From assembly GCF_029255125.1 (NCBI RefSeq), contig NZ_JAPUVR010000145.1:1-42708 (forward strand): 42,708 nt of DNA, in the 5' to 3' direction. The notes under the pieces are model-generated. The model ran no database searches and was not told where the DNA came from. It saw only the letters and a list, made by a program, of their open reading frames with translations. This DNA comes from Accumulibacter sp. GTDB lineage: Bacteria > Pseudomonadota > Gammaproteobacteria > Burkholderiales > Rhodocyclaceae. Positions within the stretch are counted from its first letter, which is position 1. Each line of letters begins with the position of its first letter. The position numbers and the translations under genes were made by a program. Positions 16,443-25,004 of the stretch are shown here, piece after piece.

Positions 16443-17390
16443 ATGATGACGACGCGACGGGCACGTCTGTTATGGCTGGTGTTCATCCAGACGCTGGTCG
16501 TCGCGGGTAGTTCACTGGCGACACCGATTACCGGCGACGGTTGGAATGTCACGGACCACGTCGTGTTTGATCTTGGCGACGACGACGAGCCGGTTCTCGT
16601 CGGTAGCGAGGTGGATGCCACCGGGTTCGCTGCCGAGCTTCCCGAGCTTGGCTTGGCTTTTGGCGGGCGGGCGCTGGCCTTGCCCAATCCCTTCCCCGCG
16701 GGTGGAGGTGCGCCGGCGGATCGCTGGTCTGGGTCGCCGACCGACGCCGTGTCCGCACGCTCAGGCAAATTCGAGACGGAGCGGCGGTCGTTTCCCTCGG
16801 CGGCGATGGCCGGGCGCGAACGCGTGCTTCCATCCGGCGACGCGCCGGGCCAGGTGTTGGCGGTCGAGGCCGAGGAGCCAGTCGTGCAGACGGCGCGCGA
16901 GGTCGAGCGCTGGATGGTCGAAGCGGTCGCCGATGCGCTCGACATGCGACGAACCGAGCGCGCTGGCCAGGTCAGCTTTTCGTTGGCCGGCATCGAAGAG
17001 CTGCACTTGACCAGGAACGACGACGGGGTGGCCCTTGGTCACGATGGCAATACGCTGCTCGCGACTGAGCGGAGCAATGACTTGGCCCGGCAGAGATCAT
17101 CGATGGCGGCGAGCACGGCCTCGTCGGCTTCGGTCCAGGCGAGCGGCGGAATTGGCCTGATCGGCCAGTTGATCGGCATGGTACGGGACGCGATCGAGTA
17201 TCCCTTGTTCTGGGTCGTCTTCGCTTTGCTGCTGGCCGGCAAGATTGCCTGGCTGGTTGCTCGCCGCTTCAGCGCAAGCGAGCGGCGCCAGCAGCGGCGG
17301 TCGGCTTCCAGCCGGCGTCATGAGCGCCGTCATACGCCTGGGCGCAGCGTCCGCCTACCGGCCGAAGCAGGGCGGCCGATCGCCCAGTAA
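16443..17390 (+). CDS. exported membrane-anchored protein of unknown function, RpoN-regulon candidate
   Basis: No family is recognised. The 315-residue product has an N-terminal signal sequence (basic TTRRARLL, then a hydrophobic stretch to about 27). A low-complexity, Gly/Ala/Ser-rich body follows with an acidic patch (DLGDDDEP). Near the C-terminus is a hydrophobic helix (YPLFWVVFALLLAGKIAWLV), then a long Arg-rich tail. Helix plus basic tail recalls PEP-CTERM architecture, but there is no PEP motif and the tail is too long. ATG 16443 is preferred to 16434 because GGA at 16431-16433 is then 9 bases away. Its promoter shares both elements, with the same spacing, with the PEP-CTERM gene. It converges on the porin gene. 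Confidence 0.65.
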   Translation: MMTTRRARLLWLVFIQTLVVAGSSLATPITGDGWNVTDHVVFDLGDDDEPVLVGSEVDATGFAAELPELGLAFGGRALALPNPFPAGGGAPADRWSGSPTDAVSARSGKFETERRSFPSAAMAGRERVLPSGDAPGQVLAVEAEEPVVQTAREVERWMVEAVADALDMRRTERAGQVSFSLAGIEELHLTRNDDGVALGHDGNTLLATERSNDLARQRSSMAASTASSASVQASGGIGLIGQLIGMVRDAIEYPLFWVVFALLLAGKIAWLVARRFSASERRQQRRSASSRRHERRHTPGRSVRLPAEAGRPIAQ

Positions 17391-17433
17391 CTGGCCGCCC
17401 GTCGCGCAACCGCCCGGCCACGTCCGCGCTGAC

Positions 17434-18897
17434 TCAGAAAGCGAGCTGTAGACGGACGCCCGCGATGCTGGCGTGCGGCAGGTTCAGACCCGGGTTCAGA
17501 ATACGCTGGAACAATGGCTGCAGGACGACGCCCGGGGCGGCCTGCGCCCGGTAGGCAATCTCCAGCACGCTTTCCGATTCTGCCGAGAGCGACGCGCCAA
17601 GGGCGCTGGCCAGGGCGCTTCTGCCTTGCGCTCCGACGTGTGCGCGGGTAAGGGCGATGCCAAAAGTGTCGTTGTCCCGGCCGGCGAAAGGTCCCCGCAG
17701 GCTGAGGCCGAAGCTGAGCGAGTAGTCGAGGTTGTTCGTCCGGCCGTCGGCAATGCCGTAGCGGAAAAACACGGCGACATCGCGGTTTTCTCCGGGTACA
17801 CGATAAAGCGTCTGCTCGGCAAGGAGGTAGGCGCCCCAATGGCGCGCGGTAAGCGCTTCGCCCGCTTCGCTGACGGCAGCGATCTGCGCGAAGCGTGGGT
17901 TGAATCGCCACGCGCCGACAGCCAGCTTGCTGATCGGCGCAAAGTCGTCGTTCTTTTCGGCCGGGACGGCCGGCTGATCAGCGAGCAGGCCGGCCTTGGT
18001 CGGGCTGAAGCCCAGTTCGGCGATGAGCAGGCTGCCCGAGCCTTGCTGCCAGGTGATGTGCGGCCCGACCTGCCCGATACGCTCGCTCGGTACTGCTTGC
18101 GCCAACGCCACCATCGCGTACCAGGTGGGGTCGGGCTCGAAGCGAAGACGCGCACCATAGGAACTCGTCGGGTAGATTGGCGGTCCAGAGCGCGTGCCGA
18201 AATCGCCCGCTTCGGCCGCTATGCCGAACGACGGATGGAGAAAGATTCCCGAAGCGTCAGTGACGTAGAACTCGGTGTCTACCGGGTATAGGCCAAGCCG
18301 CAAGGAAGCACGATCGTCAAGGAAGGATTGTTGCCACCAGGCGCGGAAGACGCCAGTCCGGTTCAGCGGGGCTTCGATGTTGTCGCTGCCCATCAGGCTG
18401 CCGGCGTAACGTCCATTGAACGGGCCACCGCTGTTGTCGATCACCTGCAAATAAGCCGCGCCACCCGGCCAGCCGACGAGTTTCTCGGCGTCGAGTCGCA
18501 GCACCAGGTCGACGTGGCCGAGATAGGCGCTGCCCCGCCGCAGACCGCCGCTGGTGTTGCGCAGCCAGTCGCCGGTGTAGGACAGGTCGATCTTGATGCC
18601 GGCTTCCGCCAGGCGTTGCCGGCGACCCTGCCAGTCGCCGGTCAAGGTAGTCTCGCGCCATTCGGTCGGCGTGTCGGCCATCTCCAGATGGCGCAGGCGA
18701 TCGGTGGGCTCGTCGCCGGCTCCCGCCGGTTCGTCGCTCGGCGCGGTGCTTGCTTCGTCGCTCGCGGTGCCCGCCGATGCCGTCCGACCGTCCGCCGCCG
18801 CGGCAAGCCCGGATAGAGGTAGCGACAGCAGCGTGTAGACCAGGCAGGCGATTGACCCGAGCTTGCCGATGGTCTGGTTGATCCTGATTGCGTTCAT
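17434..18897 (-). CDS. OprB-family carbohydrate-selective porin
   Basis: This is an outer-membrane beta-barrel porin of 487 residues. Residues 1-35 form a signal peptide ending near GLAAA, followed by an Ala/Ser/Pro/Glu-rich linker to about 70. The barrel then starts with TLTGDWQGRRQRLAEAGI, a hallmark of OprB porins (LTGDWGG.R..L...GI). It ends in a terminal phenylalanine (RLQLAF), the BAM recognition signal. OprB homologues admit glucose and other sugars; the substrate here is unknown. The ATG at 18897 is chosen over longer upstream frames because GAGGAA precedes it and a signal peptide follows. Confidence 0.88.
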   Translation of the reverse strand: MNAIRINQTIGKLGSIACLVYTLLSLPLSGLAAAADGRTASAGTASDEASTAPSDEPAGAGDEPTDRLRHLEMADTPTEWRETTLTGDWQGRRQRLAEAGIKIDLSYTGDWLRNTSGGLRRGSAYLGHVDLVLRLDAEKLVGWPGGAAYLQVIDNSGGPFNGRYAGSLMGSDNIEAPLNRTGVFRAWWQQSFLDDRASLRLGLYPVDTEFYVTDASGIFLHPSFGIAAEAGDFGTRSGPPIYPTSSYGARLRFEPDPTWYAMVALAQAVPSERIGQVGPHITWQQGSGSLLIAELGFSPTKAGLLADQPAVPAEKNDDFAPISKLAVGAWRFNPRFAQIAAVSEAGEALTARHWGAYLLAEQTLYRVPGENRDVAVFFRYGIADGRTNNLDYSLSFGLSLRGPFAGRDNDTFGIALTRAHVGAQGRSALASALGASLSAESESVLEIAYRAQAAPGVVLQPLFQRILNPGLNLPHASIAGVRLQLAF

Positions 18898-19150
18898 TGA
18901 TTTCCTCGTCTCGACTGGTCGTCCCTTTTTATCCGATTCCCCTCTGGCGCACAAGCACTCGGCGTTGCCGCAGGGCCGTGCCTGGCGTGAGCGCCGGCGC
19001 GGCCGCCTGCCAGCCAGCACGGGCGGGTCGAGTCGACCGAAGGGCTGGGCAGCCTTGTCTGCCGCTTCCGGGTATACTGCGCCCAAGCCTAGTGGTTTCC
19101 GCACTCAGCGGCCTTTGTTCTCTCCTCCTCACTTCGCCGGGAAGCCTATC

Positions 19151-20791
19151 ATGCTGCAGAAGTTCGCCTCTTTCCCTGGGATTCAGGGCCCCCTCGTGAC
19201 GATCGTCATGGACGGTTACGGGATCGCCAAGTCCGATGTCGGCAGCGCCATCGCTGCCGCCCGCAAGCCGACGCTCGATCGCCTTTTCGCCACCTATTCA
19301 AACATTACGCTGCGCGCGCATGGTACTGCCGTGGGCATGCCGTCCGACGAGGACATGGGCAACTCGGAGGTGGGTCATAACGCGATCGGGGCCGGGCAGG
19401 TGTATAGCCAGGGCGCCGCGCTGGTCGCCGACGCGATTGCCACCGGTTCGATCTGGCAGGGGGCCGCCTGGCGCGAGGTTGTCGCCGGCGCCAAGGCGGC
19501 GCGCAGCACGATCCATTTCATAGGTCTGTTCTCCGACGGCAACGTCCATAGCCATCTCGACCATCTGCGCGCGCTCGTCGAGCGCGCCCGGGAAGAGGGG
19601 GTGCGGACGGTGCGGGTGCACATTCTGCTCGACGGGCGCGATGTTCCGGAGACCAGTGCGCTCGACTACGTCCTGCCTTTCGAAGCTTTTCTGGCGCAGA
19701 TCAGCAGCGCCGATTTCTCGGCCCGCATCGCTTCCGGTGGCGGCCGCATGAACATCACGATGGATCGCTACGAGGCCAACTGGACGATGGTCGACAGAGG
19801 CTGGCAGACGCACGTCCTCGGCCGCGGTGAACAGTACGCCAGCGCCTCGGCGGCAATCGAGGCGCTGCGCGCCAGGTTTCCCGGGACGATCGATCAGGAT
19901 CTGCCACCCTTCGTGATTGGCGAGAACGGCCAGCCGGTCGGTACGATCGAAGACGGCGACTCGGTGGTTTTCTTCAACTTCCGCGGCGACCGCTCGATCG
20001 AAATCACGCGCGCTTTCGAAGAAGCGGGTTTCGACAAGTTCGACCGCGTTCGCGTGCCGCAGGTGACCTACGCCGGCATGCTGCAGTACGACGGCGATCT
20101 CAAATTGCCGAAGCGTTTCCTGGTCGATCCGCCGGCGATCATGGATACGATGGGCGAATGGTTTGCGAAAGCCGGCATCACGCAGTTCGCCTGCTCGGAA
20201 ACGCAGAAGTTTGGTCACGTGACTTACTTCTGGAACGGCAATCGGTCGAACAAGTTTGCCGGCGAGACCTACCACGAAGTGCCGAGCGACGTCGTTCCGT
20301 TCGAACAGCGGCCGTGGATGAAGGCGGCCGAAATCGCCGACGCGATGATCGACGCGCTACGCAGCGGCGAATACCGGACGCTGCGGTGCAATTTTGCCAA
20401 TGGCGACATGGTTGGCCATACGGGCAGCTTTCGTGCGGCAACGATGGCGATCGAAGCGGTCGACCTGCAACTGGCGCGCATCCTGCCGGTGATCGATGCG
20501 CTCGGTGGCGTGGCGCTGATCACCGCCGACCATGGCAACGCCGACGAGATGTACGAGATCGACAAGAAGACCAGGCAGCCAGCGAAGAACCCCGACGGCT
20601 CGTTCAAGGCGAAGACCTCGCATACGCTCAATCCGGTGCCGCTGATCCTCTACGATAACGTCAGCGGCGGCAAGCTGGCCCTGCAGCAGACGGCGACCGC
20701 CGGTCTGTCGAACCTTGCGGCGACGATGGCCAATCTGCTGGGTTTCGAGAAACACGCCAAGTGGGACGACAGCCTGCTGCTCGTCCGCTAG
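19151..20791 (+). CDS. gpmI: 2,3-bisphosphoglycerate-independent phosphoglycerate mutase
   Basis: GpmI interconverts 3- and 2-phosphoglycerate in glycolysis and gluconeogenesis with two manganese ions. The first metal-binding motif VMDGYG contains Asp21. The phosphorylated serine is Ser72 in MGNSEVGHN, and ADHGNADEM near the C-terminal third supplies further ligands. At 546 residues it is somewhat longer than the roughly 510-residue E. coli enzyme, partly through a loop around KKTRQPAKNPDGSFK. The frame is open upstream into the porin leader, but ATG 19151 fits the normal N-terminus. A -10-like TATACT occurs at 19073-19078 without a clear -35. Confidence 0.95.
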   Translation: MLQKFASFPGIQGPLVTIVMDGYGIAKSDVGSAIAAARKPTLDRLFATYSNITLRAHGTAVGMPSDEDMGNSEVGHNAIGAGQVYSQGAALVADAIATGSIWQGAAWREVVAGAKAARSTIHFIGLFSDGNVHSHLDHLRALVERAREEGVRTVRVHILLDGRDVPETSALDYVLPFEAFLAQISSADFSARIASGGGRMNITMDRYEANWTMVDRGWQTHVLGRGEQYASASAAIEALRARFPGTIDQDLPPFVIGENGQPVGTIEDGDSVVFFNFRGDRSIEITRAFEEAGFDKFDRVRVPQVTYAGMLQYDGDLKLPKRFLVDPPAIMDTMGEWFAKAGITQFACSETQKFGHVTYFWNGNRSNKFAGETYHEVPSDVVPFEQRPWMKAAEIADAMIDALRSGEYRTLRCNFANGDMVGHTGSFRAATMAIEAVDLQLARILPVIDALGGVALITADHGNADEMYEIDKKTRQPAKNPDGSFKAKTSHTLNPVPLILYDNVSGGKLALQQTATAGLSNLAATMANLLGFEKHAKWDDSLLLVR

Positions 20792-20851
20792 CGTCCAAGA
20801 ACCGCCCCTCGTCCGCCAGACCGGGGGCGCGCCGCGTCGAAGCCGGTTGCC

Positions 20852-22096
20852 TCAGGGTAGGCGTTGTTCGCCCGCGTAGAGTTCGCTGATCGTCTCGCGG
20901 CGGCGAACGAGGTGCGCCTGCGCTCCGTCGAGCATGACCTCGGCCGCGCGTGGGCGGCTGTTGTAGTTGGAACTCATCGCCATGCCGTAGGCGCCGGCCG
21001 ACATGACCGCCAGCAGGTCGCCGGGGGCGAGGGCAAGCGCCCGTTGACGACCGAGGAAATCGCCGGATTCGCACACCGGTCCGACGATTTCCCAAGTCGT
21101 CGTTGCGCCGGCGCGCGGCGTCACCGGAATGATGTCGTGCCAGGAGCCGTAGAGCGCCGGCCGGGCGAGATCGTTCATCGCCGCGTCGACGATGGCGAAG
21201 TTCTTCGCTGGACCCGGCTTCAGGTACTCGACGCGGGTCAGCAGCAGGCCGGCGTTGCCCACCAGGCGGCGCCCGGGTTCGAGCAGAATGCGCAGTTTTC
21301 GTCCGGCCAGGCGGGCGAGCAGCGGTTGCAGGTAGTCGGCAATCGCGGGTTCGCTTTCGTCGCGATAGCGAATGCCGAGCCCGCCGCCCAGATCGACATG
21401 TTGCAGCGCAATGCCGTCGGTTGCCAGTTGGTCGACGAGCAGCAGGATTTTGTCGAGCGCTTCGGCAAACGGTGCGGGATCGAGCAACTGCGAGCCGATA
21501 TGGCAGTCGATGCCGTGCACGGAAACGTTCGCCAGGCGGTCGGCCTGACGATAAAGCTGGCGCGCCTCGGCGTAGGCAACGCCAAACTTGTTCTCCTTCA
21601 AGCCGGTCGAGATATACGGATGGGTGCGTGCGTCGACGTCCGGGTTGACGCGCAGGCTGACCGGCGCCGTCTTGCCCAGGCGCCCGGCGACGGCGTCGAG
21701 GCGCTCGAGTTCAGCGGCCGATTCGACGTTGAAACAGAGGATGCCGGCGGTCAGCGCCGCGGCCATTTCGGCTGAAGTCTTGCCGACGCCGGAGAAGACG
21801 ATCCGGTCAGGTCGGGCACCGACGGCCAGGACGCGCTGCAACTCGCCGCCCGAGACGATGTCGAAACCGGCGGCGCGGCGCGCCAGCACATCGAGCACGG
21901 CGAGATTGGAGTTGGCCTTGACCGCGTAGCAGACGAGCGCGTCGACGCCCTGCAGTGCGGCATGGAATTCGGCCAGGGCGGACTCCAGCGCGGCACGCGA
22001 GTAGACCCAGCACGGCGTGCCGAACTCGGCCGCCACGTCGGCCAGCGACACCGCTTCGCCGTGCAAGCCGCCGTCACGGTAGGCGAAGGCGCTCAT
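20852..22096 (-). CDS. lysA: diaminopimelate decarboxylase
   Basis: LysA decarboxylates meso-diaminopimelate to L-lysine, the last step of lysine synthesis, using pyridoxal phosphate. The 414-residue fold type III enzyme has the PLP lysine Lys60 in CYAVKANSN. HIGSQLLD and a glycine-rich phosphate loop (DLGGGLGI) follow, and Cys342 of the CESGDF motif, from the second subunit, completes the active site. It overlaps lptM by four bases (ATGA), an arrangement that is standard in proteobacteria. It converges on gpmI with a 60-bp gap. Confidence 0.96.
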   Translation of the reverse strand: MSAFAYRDGGLHGEAVSLADVAAEFGTPCWVYSRAALESALAEFHAALQGVDALVCYAVKANSNLAVLDVLARRAAGFDIVSGGELQRVLAVGARPDRIVFSGVGKTSAEMAAALTAGILCFNVESAAELERLDAVAGRLGKTAPVSLRVNPDVDARTHPYISTGLKENKFGVAYAEARQLYRQADRLANVSVHGIDCHIGSQLLDPAPFAEALDKILLLVDQLATDGIALQHVDLGGGLGIRYRDESEPAIADYLQPLLARLAGRKLRILLEPGRRLVGNAGLLLTRVEYLKPGPAKNFAIVDAAMNDLARPALYGSWHDIIPVTPRAGATTTWEIVGPVCESGDFLGRQRALALAPGDLLAVMSAGAYGMAMSSNYNSRPRAAEVMLDGAQAHLVRRRETISELYAGEQRLP

Positions 22097-22293
22097 CGGG
22101 CCGAACCGGGTAGCGTGTTAGTATCCGGCGTGCTGGCTGCCGCACCGGTGCGCGGCGCTTCGCCACTGGCCGCTGGCCTGGTCGTTGGCGGCATTTTCAG
22201 CGGGCCCTTGTTGCCGCAGCCGGCGACGGCCAGGATGGCGAGCAAGGTCGCTGCGAGAAGTCTGGCGGAGGGTGGGTACACGGTTCTGTACAT
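22093..22293 (-). CDS. lptM: LptM-family small outer-membrane lipoprotein (formerly YifL/LppL)
   Basis: This 66-residue lipoprotein has a short signal peptide, the lipobox LAVAGC with Cys26, and then GNKGPLKMPP. The CG.KGPL.LP signature is diagnostic for LptM, which helps the LptDE lipopolysaccharide translocon mature. A Pro/Ala/Thr-rich tail follows. The stop overlaps the lysA start, and the cyaY gene diverges 36 bp upstream, the conserved cyaY/lptM/lysA neighbourhood of proteobacteria. Confidence 0.88.
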   Translation of the reverse strand: MYRTVYPPSARLLAATLLAILAVAGCGNKGPLKMPPTTRPAASGEAPRTGAAASTPDTNTLPGSAR

Positions 22294-22329
22294 GGTCGGG
22301 ATAGGGTGAGCGAGGGATGGTAGCACAGG

Positions 22330-22620
22330 ATGGATGACAGGGAATTCGCCGCACGCGCCGATGCCGCGTTGCAACAGATCGAGGATGATCTCGCCGCCAG
22401 CCAACCGGATGTCGATTTCGCACGGGTGGGCGACGGGGTGCTCGAAATCGTGCTCGACGACGGTGGCAAGCTTATCGTCAATCGCCACGCCGCAGCGCAG
22501 GAGATTTGGGTGGCAGCGCGCAGTGGTGGTTTTCACTTTCGCTGGGACGGCAGCGCGTGGCTGGATACGCGTAGCGCGCGCGAACTGCTGAGCACCGTAT
22601 CGGCGCTGCTCGCCGGGTAG
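22330..22620 (+). CDS. cyaY: iron-sulfur cluster regulator/iron donor CyaY (bacterial frataxin)
   Basis: This 96-residue frataxin homologue binds iron and modulates IscS-dependent iron-sulfur cluster assembly. The acidic first helix and edge (EFAARADAALQQIEDDLA, then DVDFARVGDGVLEIVLDDG) carries the expected iron-binding surface. The core motif IWVAARSGGFHFRWDG and the C-terminal helix match CyaY. It is divergent from lptM-lysA, as in many proteobacteria. Confidence 0.93.
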   Translation: MDDREFAARADAALQQIEDDLAASQPDVDFARVGDGVLEIVLDDGGKLIVNRHAAAQEIWVAARSGGFHFRWDGSAWLDTRSARELLSTVSALLAG

Positions 22621-22767
22621 TGTGAAGCCCGCAGTGCGCGTCTGAGCACGAGCGGGCGGGCGCCAGGTATGCGACCGATCGCCGCAGGCGCGGCCAAGGG
22701 AGCACGTGCGGCGTAGAATCACGCTTCTTTTTAGCCGCCGAATGGGCGGTTCAGGAGCACGCGTCGA

Positions 22768-24195
22768 GTGAGCCGGGAGCAGCTTTTTGCCTTAATGCCG
22801 GGCAGCGTCAACCCGCTGGCGAGACTGCTCGCGCTGCGCCGCGTCGAAATCGTCGCGCAGTGCGCGGTGCTCATGATTGCCGTCGGCTGGCTCAGGATAC
22901 CCTTGGCCGTCGTCCCGATGACCGCGAGCATTGCCTTGCTCGCGTTGGCGAATCTGCTTACCCGTTGGCGGCTGGAGAAAGGCGGCGCGGTACGCCATGG
23001 CGAGGTGCTGGCGCAGCTCGTGCTTGATGTCGCGGTTCTCGCGCTGCTCCTCTACTTTGCCGGCGGTTCGGCGAATCCCTTTGTTTCGCTCTTCCTGCTC
23101 CCGCCGATGCTGGCGGCGGTGATGCTGCCGGCCGCCTACGCCTGGGCGATGGCCGGTCTGACCCTGTTTGCCTACACCTTCCTGATGTTCTGGAAGCTGC
23201 CTTTGCCCGCGCCGCAGGGCGACCTGGCGCAACTCGACGCGCTGTTTGCGCGGGCTGCCGGCGGCGTCGGCGAGCACCTCGGACACAGCAGCGGTTTCGC
23301 CCTGCACGTTCTCGGCATGTGGCTGAATTTCGTCATCAGCCTTGCCGTCGTGGCTTTCTTTCTAACCCGCATGGCGGCAGCGCTTGAAGCGCGCGAGCGC
23401 GAGCTGGCGGCGGCGCGTGAGGATGCGCTGCGCAACGAGCAGGTGCTGGCGCTCGGCACGCTCGCCGCTGGTGCGGCGCATCAGCTCGGGACGCCGCTGG
23501 CGACGATGGCGGTGATCATTCGCGAACTCGAACTGGCGCATGCCGATGGCGAACTGCGCGCCGATCTGTTGCTCCTGCGCGAGCAGGTGTACCGCTGCAA
23601 GCAGACGATTTCGCAGATCCTCGCCTCGACCGGGCACGAGCGTGCAGAAAGTCGACAGCCGCTGCGTCTGGATGCGTTCGTCCGCCGCCTGCTCGACGAA
23701 TGGCAGGTGATCCGGCCACAGGTACGCTGGCGACTCGATCTGTTGGGAGAACAGCCAGCGCCGTGGGTCGCTGGCGAGCGAACGCTCGAACAGGCGATTC
23801 TCAATCTGCTCGACAATGCGGCGGATGCGAGCAGCGCATCGGTCACCGGCGCCGCTGGCAGCCGTGCCGATGGCGAGCGGCCGAGCGAACCGGCGGTCGT
23901 CGTCGCCGTCACCTGGGATGCAGCGTGCTGCCGCATCGACATCCTCGATCGCGGCCCGGGGCTGCCGGAAGACATGGCCAAGCGCTTTGGCCGGGCTTTT
24001 GCCAGCAGCAAGACGCTCGCCGAGGACAGACCGGGCGGTCTTGGTCTGGGGCTTTTCCTGGCCAATGCGACGATCGAGCGCTTCGGCGGCAAGGTCGAGT
24101 TGTTCAACCGCGGCGATTCGCTGGGTGGCGCGTGTACCCGGATCAGCCTGCCGCTGCAGCGCCTGACGGCCGGTGCACATGTCGGACATGCCTGA
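22768..24195 (+). CDS. regB: redox sensor histidine kinase, RegB/PrrB/ActS family
   Basis: This is a 475-residue membrane kinase. About six membrane helices occupy residues 25-215, with the RegB quinone-sensing motif GGSANPF at 99-105. The phosphorylated His238 lies in AAGAAHQLGTPLATM, the characteristic RegB H-box. N-box (NLLDNAAD), DRGPGLP and GLGLGLFLAN ATP-binding boxes follow. RegB kinases respond to ubiquinone redox state and control respiration, energy and carbon metabolism. I did not locate a redox-active cysteine equivalent to the one described in Rhodobacter. The start is GTG 22768, with AGGAG about 11 bases upstream. Its end overlaps regA. Confidence 0.9.
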   Translation: MSREQLFALMPGSVNPLARLLALRRVEIVAQCAVLMIAVGWLRIPLAVVPMTASIALLALANLLTRWRLEKGGAVRHGEVLAQLVLDVAVLALLLYFAGGSANPFVSLFLLPPMLAAVMLPAAYAWAMAGLTLFAYTFLMFWKLPLPAPQGDLAQLDALFARAAGGVGEHLGHSSGFALHVLGMWLNFVISLAVVAFFLTRMAAALEARERELAAAREDALRNEQVLALGTLAAGAAHQLGTPLATMAVIIRELELAHADGELRADLLLLREQVYRCKQTISQILASTGHERAESRQPLRLDAFVRRLLDEWQVIRPQVRWRLDLLGEQPAPWVAGERTLEQAILNLLDNAADASSASVTGAAGSRADGERPSEPAVVVAVTWDAACCRIDILDRGPGLPEDMAKRFGRAFASSKTLAEDRPGGLGLGLFLANATIERFGGKVELFNRGDSLGGACTRISLPLQRLTAGAHVGHA

Positions 24196-24754
24196 GCGAG
24201 CGGGCAGGATGGTCGACGACGAGCGGCCGACGCTGCTCCTGGTCGACGACGACGAAGTCTTCCGGCGCGTCCTGGCGCGTGCGCTGGAAAGACGCGGCTA
24301 TGCCGTCTCACCCGCGGCGGATGTCGCTTCGGCGCTTTCTCTGGCGCAGGCGCAGGCGCCCGAGTACGCCGTGGTCGATCTGAAAATGCCGGGAGATTCG
24401 GGGCTCTGCCTGATCGAGAAGCTGATCGAGCTCGATCCCAGCACGCGCATTGTGATGCTGACCGGCTACGCCAGCATCGCGACCGCGATCGAGGCGATCA
24501 AGCTGGGCGCGGTGCATTATCTCGCCAAGCCGTGCGACGCCGACGAGCTTGTCGCCGCGCTCAACAAGGGCAGCGAAGGCGATTCGACGATCCCGGTTGC
24601 CGGCTCGCCGCTATCTGTCGATCGTCTCGAGTGGGAACACATCCAGCGCGTCCTGAAGGAGCACCAGGGGAATGTGTCGGCGACTGCCCGGGCGCTGAAA
24701 ATGCATCGCCGCACCTTGCAGCGCAAGCTGGGCAAACGCCCGGTGAGGGAATAG
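24179..24754 (+). CDS. regA: response regulator, RegA/PrrA/ActR family
   Basis: This is the partner of RegB, 191 residues from ATG 24179. The receiver domain has the acidic pair in LLVDDDE, the phosphorylated Asp67 in VVDLKMPG, and Lys in LAKPCD. A short linker and a C-terminal Fis-type helix-turn-helix follow (HQGNVSATARALKMHRRTLQRKL by its ends HQGNVS and RRTLQRKL). The layout and length are those of RegA regulators. It overlaps the end of regB by 17 bases. GTG 24173 and ATGs at 24188 and 24209 are alternative starts; none has a strong ribosome binding site, so coupled translation is likely. Confidence 0.88.
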   Translation: MSDMPERAGRMVDDERPTLLLVDDDEVFRRVLARALERRGYAVSPAADVASALSLAQAQAPEYAVVDLKMPGDSGLCLIEKLIELDPSTRIVMLTGYASIATAIEAIKLGAVHYLAKPCDADELVAALNKGSEGDSTIPVAGSPLSVDRLEWEHIQRVLKEHQGNVSATARALKMHRRTLQRKLGKRPVRE

Positions 24755-24799
24755 GCAGGCGGCCGCGCTCGCGCTGGGCATGGCCAGCGCCCGCCCGGC

Positions 24800-24967
24800 T
24801 CACTCGTTGGCTTCGTCTTCCTCGCTGGCGAGCGTCTGCTGCAGGCTTTCGTAATCCTTGCGGTTCTGCCGCAGGAAAAAGACGAATCCCCAGAGCAGAG
24901 CGAGGCCGATGAGCATGAAAAGCGCCGCCGCACCCCAGTCGATACCGCTGGCAACTGCGGATTCCAT
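24800..24967 (-). CDS. 55-residue single-pass membrane protein of unknown function
   Basis: This short frame begins MESAVASGIDWG. It has one membrane helix (AALFMLIGLALLWGFVFFL), then RQNRKDY and an acidic tail ending EEDEANE. AGGAGA lies 6 bases before the ATG at 24967, which makes it convincing as a gene. The helix with a charged cytoplasmic tail gives it the look of a small regulatory or accessory membrane protein such as CcoQ, but no family is recognised. It lies 37 bases after the end of recD on the same strand, so it may be the last gene of the recCBD transcript. Confidence 0.6.
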   Translation of the reverse strand: MESAVASGIDWGAAALFMLIGLALLWGFVFFLRQNRKDYESLQQTLASEEDEANE

Positions 24968-25004
24968 CGTCTTCTCCTGATCGATTCCGATCCTTGATTG
25001 AGGT

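Noticed and set aside
20803-20834. Possible CGCCCC/GGGGCG stem between convergent gpmI and lysA as a bidirectional terminator
   Set aside because: The stem is short, the loop is long and no T-run follows on either strand.
22734-22752. CCGCC-GAATG-GGCGG hairpin near a T-run, as a terminator between cyaY and regB
   Set aside because: The T-run precedes the hairpin on the plus strand and becomes an A-run after it on the minus strand, so it fits a terminator in neither direction.
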